A stretch of 64,000 nt of DNA from Elusimicrobiota bacterium (GCA_026388155.1 JAPLKI010000025.1:62001-126000), one strand, 5' to 3'; counted from the stretch's first letter, positions 32,972 to 41,514 are shown. The notes: generated by a model from the sequence alone, not told the origin. Program-made: numbers and translations.

Positions 32972-33241
32972 ATGTCTGAAACTCTTATCAATGTTTTGTG
33001 GGCGCTCGTATTTTCGCTGGTGGGCGGACTTGTGGGGGTGTTCCTTCTTATAACTTTCGCGACCAAGCTGCCTAAGATCTTTGACCGCCTCACCCCCGCC
33101 ATAGACGAAGGCAAGGAGATAATACGCGGCAACCGCGCAGTGGCGGAATATTTCGGCCGCATAGTATCTGCCGGCATACTTGGGGTGAGCATCATTATAG
33201 CCGCGGCGGTGCTTGGCGGTATTATAGCGGCGCTGCATTAG
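32972..33241 (+). CDS. Small two-helix membrane protein
   Basis: 89 residues with two hydrophobic segments, LINVLWALVFSLVGGLVGVFLLITF (about 5-29) and IVSAGILGVSIIIAAAVLGGIIAAL (about 64-88), joined by an amphipathic loop rich in charge (PKIFDRLTPAIDEGKEIIRGN). The N-terminal half with FATKLPKIFD resembles a half-unit of DUF350 proteins, but this is a weak guess. GGAGG ribosome site. It ends just before the triple-Hint gene on the same strand, so the two may be co-expressed. Confidence 0.75.
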   Translation: MSETLINVLWALVFSLVGGLVGVFLLITFATKLPKIFDRLTPAIDEGKEIIRGNRAVAEYFGRIVSAGILGVSIIIAAAVLGGIIAALH

Positions 33242-33278
33242 ACAACCGCAATTGAATATTTTTTACTTGAAACGGCAT

Positions 33279-36032
33279 ATGGATAATCCGGCTTTCATCT
33301 TCCCTCCTCAGCCTTCAGCCCTCAGCCTTCAGCCCTCCAAATTCCTGCTGAGGAATTTAACATTATCGGCTATACTGGCCTCTATGGCCGTTTCCGCCTG
33401 GGCAAGGGGCGGCGGCGGCTGTTTTGAAAAAGGCACGCCCGTTTTAACTCCAAAAGGGGCCTCCGCCATAGAAACGCTGCGCCCCGGCGACCGGGTGTTA
33501 AGCTCCGACGGAAGCAAAACTACTCCGTCATCCGTTAAAGCCGTCTATGAGGTAAAACCGGAGAAATTTATTGAGGTTAAAACGTGCGGCAAAACTCTGC
33601 GCGTGACGCCGCAGCATCCGTTTATGACCGCGCCCGGAGTTTTTATTGAAGCGCGGACTTTAAAGCCGGGAACCCCGGTTTACGCCATGAAAGAAGGCCG
33701 GCCGCAAAAATGCGCAGTTGAGGCCGTGCGGGAAGTTTCCGCCGGAACCGCCGCATACGATCTGCTTGTGTTCCCTGGAGGGAAGTATTTTGCCGGGAGC
33801 GTTCTTGTTCATAACAAAGGCTGTTTCCTGCCGGACACGCGCATACTTAAAGCCGACGGGGCCGAAACCGCCGTCTCGGAAATAAAAAAAGGCGACAAAG
33901 TGCTGGCCTTTAACGAGAACGGCGCAATAGTCCATGCGGAAGTAAGAGAAATAATAACTGCCGACGCGGATGAATATTTTGAAATAACCACCCCGCGCGT
34001 AACTGTGCGCGCCACGGCCGAACATCCTTTCTACGTTGGGGACGGCACCTTTAAAACAGTAGAAGCTCTCAAACAAGGCGACAAAATTTTTATTTACGAC
34101 GGCAAAGGAATGTCCCCGTCTGAAATAATTTCAATAAAGCGTGTGCGGGCCAAGGCCAAAGTTTATAATTTAAAAACCGACAGCCCGAATACCTTTTTCG
34201 CCAATTTCGCGGCCGTACACAACAAGGGCGGCGGAGGCGGAGGCTGTTTTCCGGCCGGAACCCTGATAAGCGCCCCGGAAGGCTCAAAGCCGATCGAGAA
34301 ACTGGCTAAAGGCGACATCGTTTACGCCTTTGACACTGCGGGGTTTACCCAGCTCTTTTGGGACAAAAAGCAACCAGTTGTTGACGAAACTATGTCTATA
34401 AACGCTGGCATGCGAACCAAAAGTGCGAGGCTGGTTAAAACAGCCGTAAAAGAAGTATTTGCGAAGGACAGCGAAGTGCTCACGCTTGAAACCGGCAGGG
34501 GAACGCTTAATACCACCCTTGAACACCCGCTGCTTGCGCGGGACGGCTTCAAGCCGGCCGGAGAGCTGCGTCCCGGCTCGGAGATAGCCGTTTATTCCGG
34601 CGCGGCTGTTGCCTGGACAAAAATTAAATCGGCGGTAATTTCAAAAAAACCCGAAAAAGTTTATAATCTGGCCGTTGAGGAACCGCACACTTTTATAGCC
34701 GACGGCTTTATAGCGCATAACAAGGGCTTTGGCGGCGGTTACCATAGTTCCGGCCATTACGGAGGCTCAAGCAAGGACGAAGATTCTACCTGGATGCTAA
34801 TGGTGGGTCTCGGCCTGCTGGTGATATTCATCCGCAAACAAACCGACGATGGCAATGATGAAGAAGAAAATCTTGACCAGCTTTTCCCCCGCGCGGCCAT
34901 AGAGCCGAAGGCGCAAAAAACCGCGCAGCTGCTTGAATTTATTTCCCGGCAGGATAAAGATATGGCTCAGGACCTGCTTAAGGAAACTGCCCGGAAAACT
35001 TTTGAGGCCATGCAGCTGTGCTGGCAGAACCGCGAGTACTCGCCCATGCAGGCCATGCTGACGCCGAACCTTTACGCCAGCCACCTGACGCAGATAGAGA
35101 TCATGCGCCGCGACCATGAGATAAATGTTATGGATGATCTGAAAGTGCTGGCCGTGGACATCGTGGGCGTCCGCTACACAATACAGGAAGAGTCAAGGTT
35201 TTTCACGGCGCTGATAACCGCGCAGGCCAGAGACTACTATATAGACGACACGGACAACAGCTTTATCAGGGGCGATTCCCGGCCGGAACAATTCCAGGAA
35301 TTCTGGACATTCCACTATTTGGGCGGGAAATGGCTTTTGTGCGTTATAGAGCAGACGGCGGAATCGGGCGAACTTACAAGAGAGGATTTTTTTGAGCAGT
35401 TCACGGACGGCATGAAAGCTCAGGTTTACGGCAAAACCGCCGCCAACCAGGGGCCCGCCGGCCCGTGGCTGAATCCTCAGGCCGCCGATAAGGGCGTAAA
35501 AATAGAGAGGATGCTGAATTTCCTCGGGGCATCGGACAAGATGTGGGACCCCGCTAAGATGGAAGTGGAGGTAAGCGTTGCCTTTCTTGCCATTTACGCG
35601 GCCTGGTCCAAGGGCGACCCCGAAGCTCTGCCTAAAGAAGCCATTTTCCCGCAAATGCTTGAAAGCCTTAAGGCCCTGATGCTCAAAAAAAAGCAGGAAG
35701 GCATGTCTTTTGAATTCCGCAACCTCTGCGTGCGCAAGGTGGAGCTGGTGCTGGTAAACAACCGCGCGGACAAGGAGGAAAGCGAATTTGTGGCCAGGAT
35801 TTCGGCCCACGCCCAGAAACGCCTGCTGCAAAACGGGGCGGAATTGCACTCAGACATTAATGTAATGCCTTTCACCGAATACTGGACCTTCGGCCCGCAC
35901 GAAGGCTGCTGGAAGCTGAAAGAAATACTGTCCAAGGCCGAAGGTGAAAGCGCGCTGACCGGGGAAAACAAGGACGAAGAGTCAAGCCCCATGCAGCTTG
36001 AGTGGTACTACACAAAAAAAAGGGCTTATTGA
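33279..36032 (+). CDS. Triple Hint-domain protein fused to Tim44-like domains
   Basis: About 917 residues. After a signal peptide (LSAILASMAVSAWA) come three tandem Hint domains, the self-cleaving fold of inteins and Hedgehog proteins: 33420-33815, 33822-34223 and 34245-34721. Each starts with Cys (CFEKGTPVLT, CFLPDTRILK, CFPAGTLIS) and ends His-Asn (VHNKG, VHNKG, AHNKG). Each carries an internal TxxHP or AEHP motif. A glycine-rich hinge, one membrane span (LMVGLGLLVIFI) and two Tim44-like domains follow. The third Hint carries a palindromic coding insertion. The start is uncertain: ATG 33279 or an upstream TTG 33252; the codons in between come from heptad repeat sequence. The Hints may autoprocess the precursor; function unknown. 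Confidence 0.85.
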   Translation: MDNPAFIFPPQPSALSLQPSKFLLRNLTLSAILASMAVSAWARGGGGCFEKGTPVLTPKGASAIETLRPGDRVLSSDGSKTTPSSVKAVYEVKPEKFIEVKTCGKTLRVTPQHPFMTAPGVFIEARTLKPGTPVYAMKEGRPQKCAVEAVREVSAGTAAYDLLVFPGGKYFAGSVLVHNKGCFLPDTRILKADGAETAVSEIKKGDKVLAFNENGAIVHAEVREIITADADEYFEITTPRVTVRATAEHPFYVGDGTFKTVEALKQGDKIFIYDGKGMSPSEIISIKRVRAKAKVYNLKTDSPNTFFANFAAVHNKGGGGGGCFPAGTLISAPEGSKPIEKLAKGDIVYAFDTAGFTQLFWDKKQPVVDETMSINAGMRTKSARLVKTAVKEVFAKDSEVLTLETGRGTLNTTLEHPLLARDGFKPAGELRPGSEIAVYSGAAVAWTKIKSAVISKKPEKVYNLAVEEPHTFIADGFIAHNKGFGGGYHSSGHYGGSSKDEDSTWMLMVGLGLLVIFIRKQTDDGNDEEENLDQLFPRAAIEPKAQKTAQLLEFISRQDKDMAQDLLKETARKTFEAMQLCWQNREYSPMQAMLTPNLYASHLTQIEIMRRDHEINVMDDLKVLAVDIVGVRYTIQEESRFFTALITAQARDYYIDDTDNSFIRGDSRPEQFQEFWTFHYLGGKWLLCVIEQTAESGELTREDFFEQFTDGMKAQVYGKTAANQGPAGPWLNPQAADKGVKIERMLNFLGASDKMWDPAKMEVEVSVAFLAIYAAWSKGDPEALPKEAIFPQMLESLKALMLKKKQEGMSFEFRNLCVRKVELVLVNNRADKEESEFVARISAHAQKRLLQNGAELHSDINVMPFTEYWTFGPHEGCWKLKEILSKAEGESALTGENKDEESSPMQLEWYYTKKRAY
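33299..33352. repeat. Heptad array inside the 5' end of the Hint gene
   Basis: cttccct, cctcagc, cttcagc, cctcagc, cttcagc, cctccaa: six 7-mers read through as PPQPSALSLQPSK-like codons before the signal peptide. It suggests the true start lies after it or that the repeat has become coding. Confidence 0.6.
34345..34435 (+). mobile_element. Palindromic coding element, copy 3 (in the third Hint domain)
   Basis: Encodes LFWDKKQPVVDETMSINAGM then RTKSARL in the same frame as copies 1 and 2. The arms (AGCTCTTTTGG and CCAAAAGTGCGAGGCT) have decayed more than in the other copies, so it is probably the oldest. It interrupts the Hint fold after VYAFDTAGFTQ, in a strand-turn where domains 1 and 2 have no extra residues. 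Confidence 0.8.
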
Positions 36033-36050
36033 CAGGGAGCTCCGCCCGGC

Positions 36051-36596
36051 TTACTTTGGGACAGCAGCCGTAAAGTAGTGCATAAGGCCGCCGGCCGTCT
36101 TTTCAACCAGGGCCCTGTCGCCGCGGGGGCATTTCTCACTTACAAGCGTTTTGAATTCCTGTTTCTGCTCCGCTGTGGCCTGGCCCAGCGCAAATTGGTA
36201 GAACTCCTCATAGGTGGCGCCGCGCGCGGGCAGCTCCTTTTCAAGCACCGTGCGGTAACGTTTGCGGAATTTAATAAACTGCCGCTTCAACTCGTCGCGG
36301 TCCCCGCCCTCGCCGGAAAGAGCCTCAAGCAGGTCCATATTACCCTCTATATCTTCCATAAGCTTCGGGGACGAACACAGCATGGCGGCCAGCGCCGAGC
36401 CCGCGTTGCCGGATTTGCCTGCCGCCTTGACCGCGACCACCCTGGCGTCCAGCTTGGCCTCGAACTTGGCCTGAGCCTTTGCCGCGGCCTCCTGCGCAGC
36501 AGAGAGCTTTTGGCGGGCGGCCATCGTATCGGCGAATTTTTCACAGCCGGCGCACAGGAATACGGCTGCTGCGAGCAAAATGATGGATTTGTTCAT
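36051..36596 (-). CDS. Lipoprotein of unknown function
   Basis: 181 residues. Lipobox LCAGC near residue 15-19 marks a lipoprotein. An alanine/lysine coiled-coil follows (LSAAQEAAAKAQAKFEAKLDAR), then a helical domain with two possible disulfide cysteines (MLCSSPK and SEKCPRG). No catalytic pattern seen; family not recognised. It lies 8 bases downstream of the prepilin stop on the same strand, so it may be co-transcribed with it. It is convergent with the Hint gene, 18 bases away. Confidence 0.75.
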   Translation of the reverse strand: MNKSIILLAAAVFLCAGCEKFADTMAARQKLSAAQEAAAKAQAKFEAKLDARVVAVKAAGKSGNAGSALAAMLCSSPKLMEDIEGNMDLLEALSGEGGDRDELKRQFIKFRKRYRTVLEKELPARGATYEEFYQFALGQATAEQKQEFKTLVSEKCPRGDRALVEKTAGGLMHYFTAAVPK

Positions 36597-36604
36597 TGAT
36601 TCCT

Positions 36605-37039
36605 CTAGATCAGATCGAGTATGCAGTCCACCTGAGTGCAGGTAACGGCCCCGCTGTTTATGTCATATATCAGCGTATATACGCCGTAAGCCGACGTCGG
36701 GGTGGGGATGGTGTTCCTGGTAGCGTAGATAGTGCCGTCCTCATCCAGCATATAAGTGTATATCTTTTGGGCGCAGACGCCGGCGCCTGTACAGGTGCTG
36801 CCCCTGGAGTCCGTGAAGGCCAGGTCCAGTTCATTCCAGCTGTTTGTGTATTTGCCGTTCTTAGCCATGGCTCTCGCTTGGGCGGACTTCACGGCAGCGA
36901 AGATGCTTTGCGCTTCCGCCACCCGGGCGCGTTCAACCACTTTAAAATACTGCGGGATGGCCGTGGCGGCCAAGATGCCGATAATGAGCACGACGACCAA
37001 CAGTTCTATCAGAGTAAAACCGCCGCGTATTTTTCGCAT
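36605..37039 (-). CDS. Type IV pilin-like prepilin
   Basis: 144 residues. A short basic leader (MRKIRGG) ends at the prepilin peptidase site G/FTLIE, then the hydrophobic helix FTLIELLVVVLIIGILAATAI and the amphipathic continuation PQYFKVVERARVAEAQSIF. The C-terminal globular part has cysteines (STCTGAGVC, TCTQVDC) likely forming disulfides. Major-pilin/pseudopilin type for twitching, adhesion, DNA uptake or secretion. Start at MRKIRGG is required by the leader length; the upstream in-frame ATG is not used. No assembly genes are in this window. Confidence 0.93.
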   Translation of the reverse strand: MRKIRGGFTLIELLVVVLIIGILAATAIPQYFKVVERARVAEAQSIFAAVKSAQARAMAKNGKYTNSWNELDLAFTDSRGSTCTGAGVCAQKIYTYMLDEDGTIYATRNTIPTPTSAYGVYTLIYDINSGAVTCTQVDCILDLI

Positions 37040-37140
37040 TTTTTGTCCGTCCCCGCAGGAAATTGCGCTGCGAAGACATACCCCTGCTGAAAGATTACAA
37101 AATGCAAGCGGGAAAATCAATAAAACCTCTTCTTTCTTCG

Positions 37141-37375
37141 CGGGCGGGAGGCGTACGGGGAACGCCTATTGCGAAAGGGAGCCGGCAAATTCTCTGCGCG
37201 CTCCGGGACCGGGTTTTGTAAGAAGAAGGCCGGGGGTTTCCGCCGGCTCCGAAACTCGCCTGAAAGGCAATGCTTTCAGGCTCAAACATCCTCGCCGTCC
37301 CGGAGGGATTTGCTCCAGCCTCCGGCCTTAAACCCTCAAAGGAGCGCGCAGAAAATCCGCCGACTCCCTTTAAAA
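37141..37375. other. Highly structured intergenic region
   Basis: No gene seen from 37040 to 37505, but several perfect complementary blocks: GGAGCCGGC (37178) with GCCGGCTCC (37242), TCTGCGCGCTCC (37193) with GGAGCGCGCAGA (37341), CTCCGGGAC (37201) with GTCCCGGAG (37297), and the hairpin CTGAAAG/CTTTCAG near 37260. The pairs interleave. Candidate for a structured RNA or an old inverted-repeat element. Confidence 0.45.
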
Positions 37376-37447
37376 TATTTTTTCCCCACCCTTAATATCG
37401 GCACATCCATGTTTACCCGCCCAGTGGCAAACAAATATTCCTAAAGC

Positions 37448-37475
37448 AAAACCGCCGGGGCTCCCCGGCGGTTTT
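37448..37475 (-). terminator. Terminator of the 37506-38828 gene
   Basis: Perfect 13-bp stem AAAACCGCCGGGG / CCCCGGCGGTTTT with 2-base loop, 31 bases after the stop codon. Confidence 0.85.
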
Positions 37476-37505
37476 ACCGACTCATTTTAAAAAAGCTCCT
37501 CTTCT

Positions 37506-38828
37506 TTAGCCTCCGTTCGTGTCAAAAGAAGAAGGGGCTGGAGGCGGCGGGAGCGTTTTCACCACGGAAAGGACCGCCCTGCTGTCGTTCTCGCGCATGG
37601 AGTCGGTATTCACTTCCGCGGGGATCGTATTGCCGTCCTCGTCGGTCAATAAAACTTCCACCAGGTAGGAGCCTTCAGCCGGCGGTTTGCCGGACAAAAG
37701 CCCGTTCCAGCTGAAGCTGAGGCTGCGGTTGAAAAGATAATTTTCCGGAACGGATGACGGCGTATTGTTGCCTGAATCGCCGCCGGGGCCGCTGGAGTAG
37801 CCGGCAGTTGTGGGATCGTTTAACACTATATCGCCCACTAACAGCGTTTGCGGCTGCCCGCCGATAGGTGTCAGGGTTATGGAACATTTCACGTTCCTGC
37901 TGCGATTTTCAAGCGCTATGAAGGAAATGTCAACTTTGCTTCCGGGAGTAACGACATTGGGATAAACTGCGAAGTTTTTGACCAGCGGAGGAAGCTTTTT
38001 GGAGGCGGATTCCAGCGTAGCCATAGTATAGCCGGCGGCCATTCCAAGCCTGTCCCGGCATATTTCCGGGATCCTGGCCACCAGCTTCCTGTTGTTCGTG
38101 TTTCCTTGCCCCCCATAAGCAGAGTCATCAATCCAGCTTGAATAGGTATCATGACCGCCGCCGTAGGCGCCGCCGGGCCCTTTGGTGGCATCTTGTCCGA
38201 ACCTGGGCGCGGACGGAGAAGGTACCCAGTATGGGATGCCGGTATCAGGATTGCGCCATGAGGAAAGGTGAGAGCGCGTGTCGTCCTGCATCGCCTGATA
38301 ATATTCGTACGGCTGCCTGGAAGTGTCAATGGCCGGCACAGGGCCGAATGTGGGGTCGTAGTCGGCGTATTCCTCCATACCTTCCGACATTAAATGGGCT
38401 ATATTGGCCGCGTGCGCCGGAACCGCCATATCCTGCGTCAAATGACAGATGATACCGAGGTTGCGGTAGGCGGTTTCGGTATTCAGAGTTTTATAATTGC
38501 CCAGCACGCCGCCGGAATTTTTCGCATCGCCATTTTCCCACAGGTCTTTCGGCAGGCCGCCGTTGTCATGCCAGAAATCGGGGTGGCCGTTTTCGGAGGC
38601 GGAACCGTCCTTCAGAAGGGAAGCGGCTTTAGCGATATCCGGATACAGGTTTTTGTCTATCTTTTTAAGAGCTTCCACGGCTATTTTTTTATGCGTTGCG
38701 CCGAAGAGGGATTTCCATTTGGTCACGTCCTGCAACCCGTCATACTGAGCGTAAGAGCTCGCGCAGCCCAGCATTATGACCGCCAAAGCAAGTCTGTAAC
38801 CTTCTTTCTTTATGTTCGAAATTCTCAT
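37506..38828 (-). CDS. Secreted zinc-dependent phospholipase C-like protein
   Basis: 440 residues, signal peptide ending around ASSYA. Metal-binding features of the zinc phospholipase C / S1-P1 fold: SLFGATHKKIAVEALKKI near the N-terminus, HPDFWHDN, and NLGIICHLTQDMAVPAHAANI (HLxxDxxxPxHxxN). This segment covers about residues 40-270. The C-terminal 170 residues form an immunoglobulin-like beta domain (NFAVYPNVVTPGSKVDISFIAL...) and a proline-rich tail. The catalytic part plus beta domain matches a secreted hydrolase with a binding module. A 23-bp-spaced GGCCTA pair lies 80-110 bases upstream. A smaller relative is encoded at 4355. Confidence 0.8.
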   Translation of the reverse strand: MRISNIKKEGYRLALAVIMLGCASSYAQYDGLQDVTKWKSLFGATHKKIAVEALKKIDKNLYPDIAKAASLLKDGSASENGHPDFWHDNGGLPKDLWENGDAKNSGGVLGNYKTLNTETAYRNLGIICHLTQDMAVPAHAANIAHLMSEGMEEYADYDPTFGPVPAIDTSRQPYEYYQAMQDDTRSHLSSWRNPDTGIPYWVPSPSAPRFGQDATKGPGGAYGGGHDTYSSWIDDSAYGGQGNTNNRKLVARIPEICRDRLGMAAGYTMATLESASKKLPPLVKNFAVYPNVVTPGSKVDISFIALENRSRNVKCSITLTPIGGQPQTLLVGDIVLNDPTTAGYSSGPGGDSGNNTPSSVPENYLFNRSLSFSWNGLLSGKPPAEGSYLVEVLLTDEDGNTIPAEVNTDSMRENDSRAVLSVVKTLPPPPAPSSFDTNGG

Positions 38829-38907
38829 TTTTATCTCCTGCGGCGCGCCGTCCTTTGGTTCGCCTTAGGATTATTTTATTCAAATCGCGCGATCTCAGAT
38901 AGAGGCT

Positions 38908-38939
38908 TTGTGCCTATTTTAGGGGGATATTAAGGCCTA
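38908..38939. promoter_or_regulatory. 23-bp-spaced CCTA half-sites upstream of the phospholipase-like gene
   Basis: TTGTGCCTA (38908) and TAAGGCCTA (38931) start exactly 23 bases apart, as in the arrays at 4183 and 15251. The second overlaps the stop codon of the GIY-YIG gene. Confidence 0.5.
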
Positions 38940-39265
38940 GTTCGTTTTGGGTCTACTGGGTTCCGCCGCACATTCAATTTAGAAGTGCGACTTGCAGGTA
39001 AGTTTTCTGATTTCTTTTTGACCAGCGCGGTCTTGTCCGTCTTGGATAAGCTTTTTATCCAAGCTTCCCGTTTTAAAGCCAGCGACTTGGTTGTGCGCCT
39101 TTCTTTCCAGACAAGCTTTACCGGGCCGAAACTGCGGGTGTAACGAGCGCCGGTTCCGTTGTTGTGCGCTTTCAATCTGGCCGGGATATCTTTGGCTATG
39201 CCGGTATAAAACGCGCCGTTGGCGCATTTCAATATGTAAACGAACCAGAAATCAGGCCTTGGCAT
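38930..39265 (-). CDS. GIY-YIG nuclease domain protein (UPF0213/YhbQ-like)
   Basis: 111 residues. The GIY-YIG core reads FVYILKCANGAFYTGIAKDIPARLKAHNNGTGARYTRS, with Tyr, Tyr and Arg in place, then LVWKERRTTKSLALKREAWIKSLSK with the catalytic Glu (KREAWIK). Length is typical of UPF0213 proteins, some of which nick DNA or act in repair; role otherwise unclear. A basic tail (KKKSENLPASRTSKLNVRRN) extends beyond the core. Its start overlaps the PAP2 gene by 14 bases. Confidence 0.92.
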   Translation of the reverse strand: MPRPDFWFVYILKCANGAFYTGIAKDIPARLKAHNNGTGARYTRSFGPVKLVWKERRTTKSLALKREAWIKSLSKTDKTALVKKKSENLPASRTSKLNVRRNPVDPKRTRP

Positions 39266-39809
39266 TTTTTCGGGCGGCTGAAAACAAAAGCTGGATCCTT
39301 TTTTCGGCCAGAACGAGCAAATATCCGAAAGCCGAGCCTAAAACCGCGCCGGCAATTACATCCGCGGGGTAATGCACTCCGCAATAAATCCGGGACAGCC
39401 CGACAAGCGCCGCCGCCGTAAAAAGCCAGATCCCGGATTTTTTGCCGAATACCGCGGTTAAATAAACCGCCGCCATGAACGCCCCGCAGGTATGCCCCGA
39501 CGGGAATGAGAGGCCGGTTTCCATAAAAAGAACCCGGGCGTCCGGGAGCGCGACGCAGGGGCGGAGCCGGTGGAAGAACCCTTTAAGCGATTCAAGGCCA
39601 TAGAAGCCAAGGAGGTATCCTGCCAGCAGCACAAACCCGGCCGGTCTGCGGCGGGCGTTACGGCTAAAGATAAGTGCAAGCGAGGCCAGCATGACAGCGA
39701 TCCAAAGTCCCTTTTCAGGCAAGGGGGCGAGAAAGTCAAAAAATTTATTTACAAAACCGGCATTGAGAAAATGAAAAAGTTTTAAATCAAGAGCTTTTAG
39801 ATATTCCAT
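39252..39809 (-). CDS. PAP2-family membrane phosphatase
   Basis: 185 residues with five to six helices. PAP2 motifs: KGFFHRLRP (motif 1), SFPSGHTCGAF (motif 2) and RIYCGVHYPADVIAGAVLG (motif 3). Type found in undecaprenyl-diphosphate or lipid-phosphate phosphatases of the inner membrane. The start at MEYLKALDLKLFHFLN is chosen; upstream codons to 39965 lack protein character. Coupled to the GIY-YIG gene by overlap. Confidence 0.9.
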   Translation of the reverse strand: MEYLKALDLKLFHFLNAGFVNKFFDFLAPLPEKGLWIAVMLASLALIFSRNARRRPAGFVLLAGYLLGFYGLESLKGFFHRLRPCVALPDARVLFMETGLSFPSGHTCGAFMAAVYLTAVFGKKSGIWLFTAAALVGLSRIYCGVHYPADVIAGAVLGSAFGYLLVLAEKRIQLLFSAARKNAKA

Positions 39810-40017
39810 ATCGGATATTTTAGCATTTGCCGGTTTACGCAGCGAATAAACACGTCCTTGGGTGAGGCGCAGAATTTTACCAATTTTCTCCGCGCCCGGC
39901 TGCTGTCCGGGCGGATGGAGGTGTGATAAACTGATTGTTTCGATCGTCAGCCGGGGGCGGGCCACGCACTTTGGCTCTTTCAGAAAAAGTGCCGGGCGGG
40001 TCTATGGTCCCATGAAG

Positions 40018-40063
40018 AAGCAATGAAGCTCCGCACAGCGAACTGTGCGGAGCTTCATTGCTT
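40018..40063. terminator. Long perfect hairpin, 21-bp stem
   Basis: AAGCAATGAAGCTCCGCACAG, loop CGAA, and its exact complement. It lies between the divergent-looking PAP2 gene and the end of the glycine-rich gene, 66 bases after that gene's stop. A terminator is likely, though the T-tract is short; its perfection is notable. Confidence 0.55.
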
Positions 40064-40128
40064 ATTCTCTAATACCACAATCCGTTTCGAACAACACACA
40101 TCTTACAGGAATTAAATATACGGGCCCC

Positions 40129-41394
40129 TTAATTCACCGGCGCGCTGTCTGCCGGCGTGCTGGTGCCGGCTTCGCATTTGGTCCATACTCCGTCTATCAT
40201 AACGGAGGAAGTTAAGGGTTTCACCGGCGGGTTGCCTCCGGGGTCGATCTGCACCTTGTCATTGTAGGTCTGTCCCTGCGCGTCCTTTCCCGCGTAAGTG
40301 GCGGACCATTTTCCATCCTCGCCTTTCGAGTAGGACGGATTTGGCGGCGGATTATCTTTATAGTATCCGTCATCCTTGCCGCATCCCTTGGGGCAAAAGG
40401 TCCCGTCGGGAGGCTCGGTGGTAGCTAGTTTTATTACTTCAGGGGGAGGCACATCCACAGTCTTCCCCGTCTTTTCGTCCTTCGCGCCTTGATCTGCCTG
40501 CTTACTCACCTGCCCTGCGGCGCCCGTCAGCGCGTCTTTGGCCGCGTCCTTGCCCTCCGCGCCGTTCATCTTTGCAAGATTGGCATCATGTTTTTCAGCA
40601 TCCAGGTCTCTTACCGGAGCGGGCTTCAGGGTATTAATATCGCCGGTGGTTTTCAGGTTTTCTATTTCGCCGCTCTTTATAGTGTCAAGGTTCACCAATC
40701 CGGTTTTGGCGTAGGCGAGAGCTTCGCTCTTACCCGCAGAACCCACCCCGAAGGCCTGGTCCCATTTGGATTTGGCGAACATTGCGGAGGAGGACCTCAA
40801 ACCTTCTCCCATTAACGACTGTGTACCGGCTAAGCTGCCAAGAACCCCGCCTTTGCCCTGGGGGCCCCCCTTCCCGCCCGACTGCCCCCCGGATATATTT
40901 ACGTTGCCGGCCCCCCCCCCGGACCCGAATGACGAGGCGTTGTCCGTGGTCTGGCTTCCGCCTCCGCCGCCACCGCCGCCGCCCGTGCCTGATTGACCGC
41001 CGCCAAAACCGCTCATACCGCCTATCAGGCTCCCTTTGGACATCAACGCGGATGCGGCGCCTGTAGTGTCAGTATTTGGGCCCGCACCCGAAGCCGCGCC
41101 CTTGGCCATCCAGTCAGAAATATCCGCCTGCGGTTTTTTGAACAGCTCAATGTTCATGCCCCTGTCCCGTATCGGAGCGGCGTGCTTCTCCTCGTCCTCC
41201 AGCCCGAAATACTGGAACATCGGCAGAAGGGCTGTCCTCTTGGCGAAGTCGTAGACCAACTCCATCTTATTTCCGCCCTTAAGGTCGCCCAGCCCCTGGA
41301 AAACAAAAAACGTGAAAATTCCTCCGCCGACCACAAGGAAGAGGATGACAAAGGCGACTAGAATTTTTTTCCGGTCATTTGAGTTTATGTCCAT
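40129..41394 (-). CDS. Membrane-anchored glycine-rich protein with a poly-G tract
   Basis: 421 residues, unrecognised. One N-terminal span (KKILVAFVILFLVVGGGIFTFFVF), then a cytoplasm- or periplasm-facing low-complexity region rich in Gly/Ser (about 95-180, including ten consecutive glycines) and a hydrophilic half with a small Cys-containing end (FCPKGCGKDDGYY, WTKCEAG). The coding strand has a run of ten G at 40911-40920, within GSGGGAG codons. The start MDINSNDRKK is supported by a TTGAAA-17-TAAACT promoter 92-120 bases upstream; the longer open frame would cross that promoter. Confidence 0.7.
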   Translation of the reverse strand: MDINSNDRKKILVAFVILFLVVGGGIFTFFVFQGLGDLKGGNKMELVYDFAKRTALLPMFQYFGLEDEEKHAAPIRDRGMNIELFKKPQADISDWMAKGAASGAGPNTDTTGAASALMSKGSLIGGMSGFGGGQSGTGGGGGGGGGSQTTDNASSFGSGGGAGNVNISGGQSGGKGGPQGKGGVLGSLAGTQSLMGEGLRSSSAMFAKSKWDQAFGVGSAGKSEALAYAKTGLVNLDTIKSGEIENLKTTGDINTLKPAPVRDLDAEKHDANLAKMNGAEGKDAAKDALTGAAGQVSKQADQGAKDEKTGKTVDVPPPEVIKLATTEPPDGTFCPKGCGKDDGYYKDNPPPNPSYSKGEDGKWSATYAGKDAQGQTYNDKVQIDPGGNPPVKPLTSSVMIDGVWTKCEAGTSTPADSAPVN

Positions 41395-41485
41395 AAAAAC
41401 CACCCCCGCAACAAACCCAGCACCAACGACCTTATCCCCCGCGCCCACATTTAAGGACCGGAAAATAAAGTTCACCCGTAGAAAT

Positions 41486-41514
41486 AGTTTAGCAGAGGAA
41501 TCCGGGAATTTCAA
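41486..41514 (-). promoter_or_regulatory. Promoter of the glycine-rich protein gene
   Basis: Minus strand TTGAAA (41509-41514), 17-base spacer, TAAACT (41486-41491). Confidence 0.6.

Noticed and set aside
40018-40063. 21-bp perfect hairpin as a transposon end or integron site
   Set aside because: No partner copy, no flanking recombinase and a simple tetraloop; a terminator is the simpler reading.
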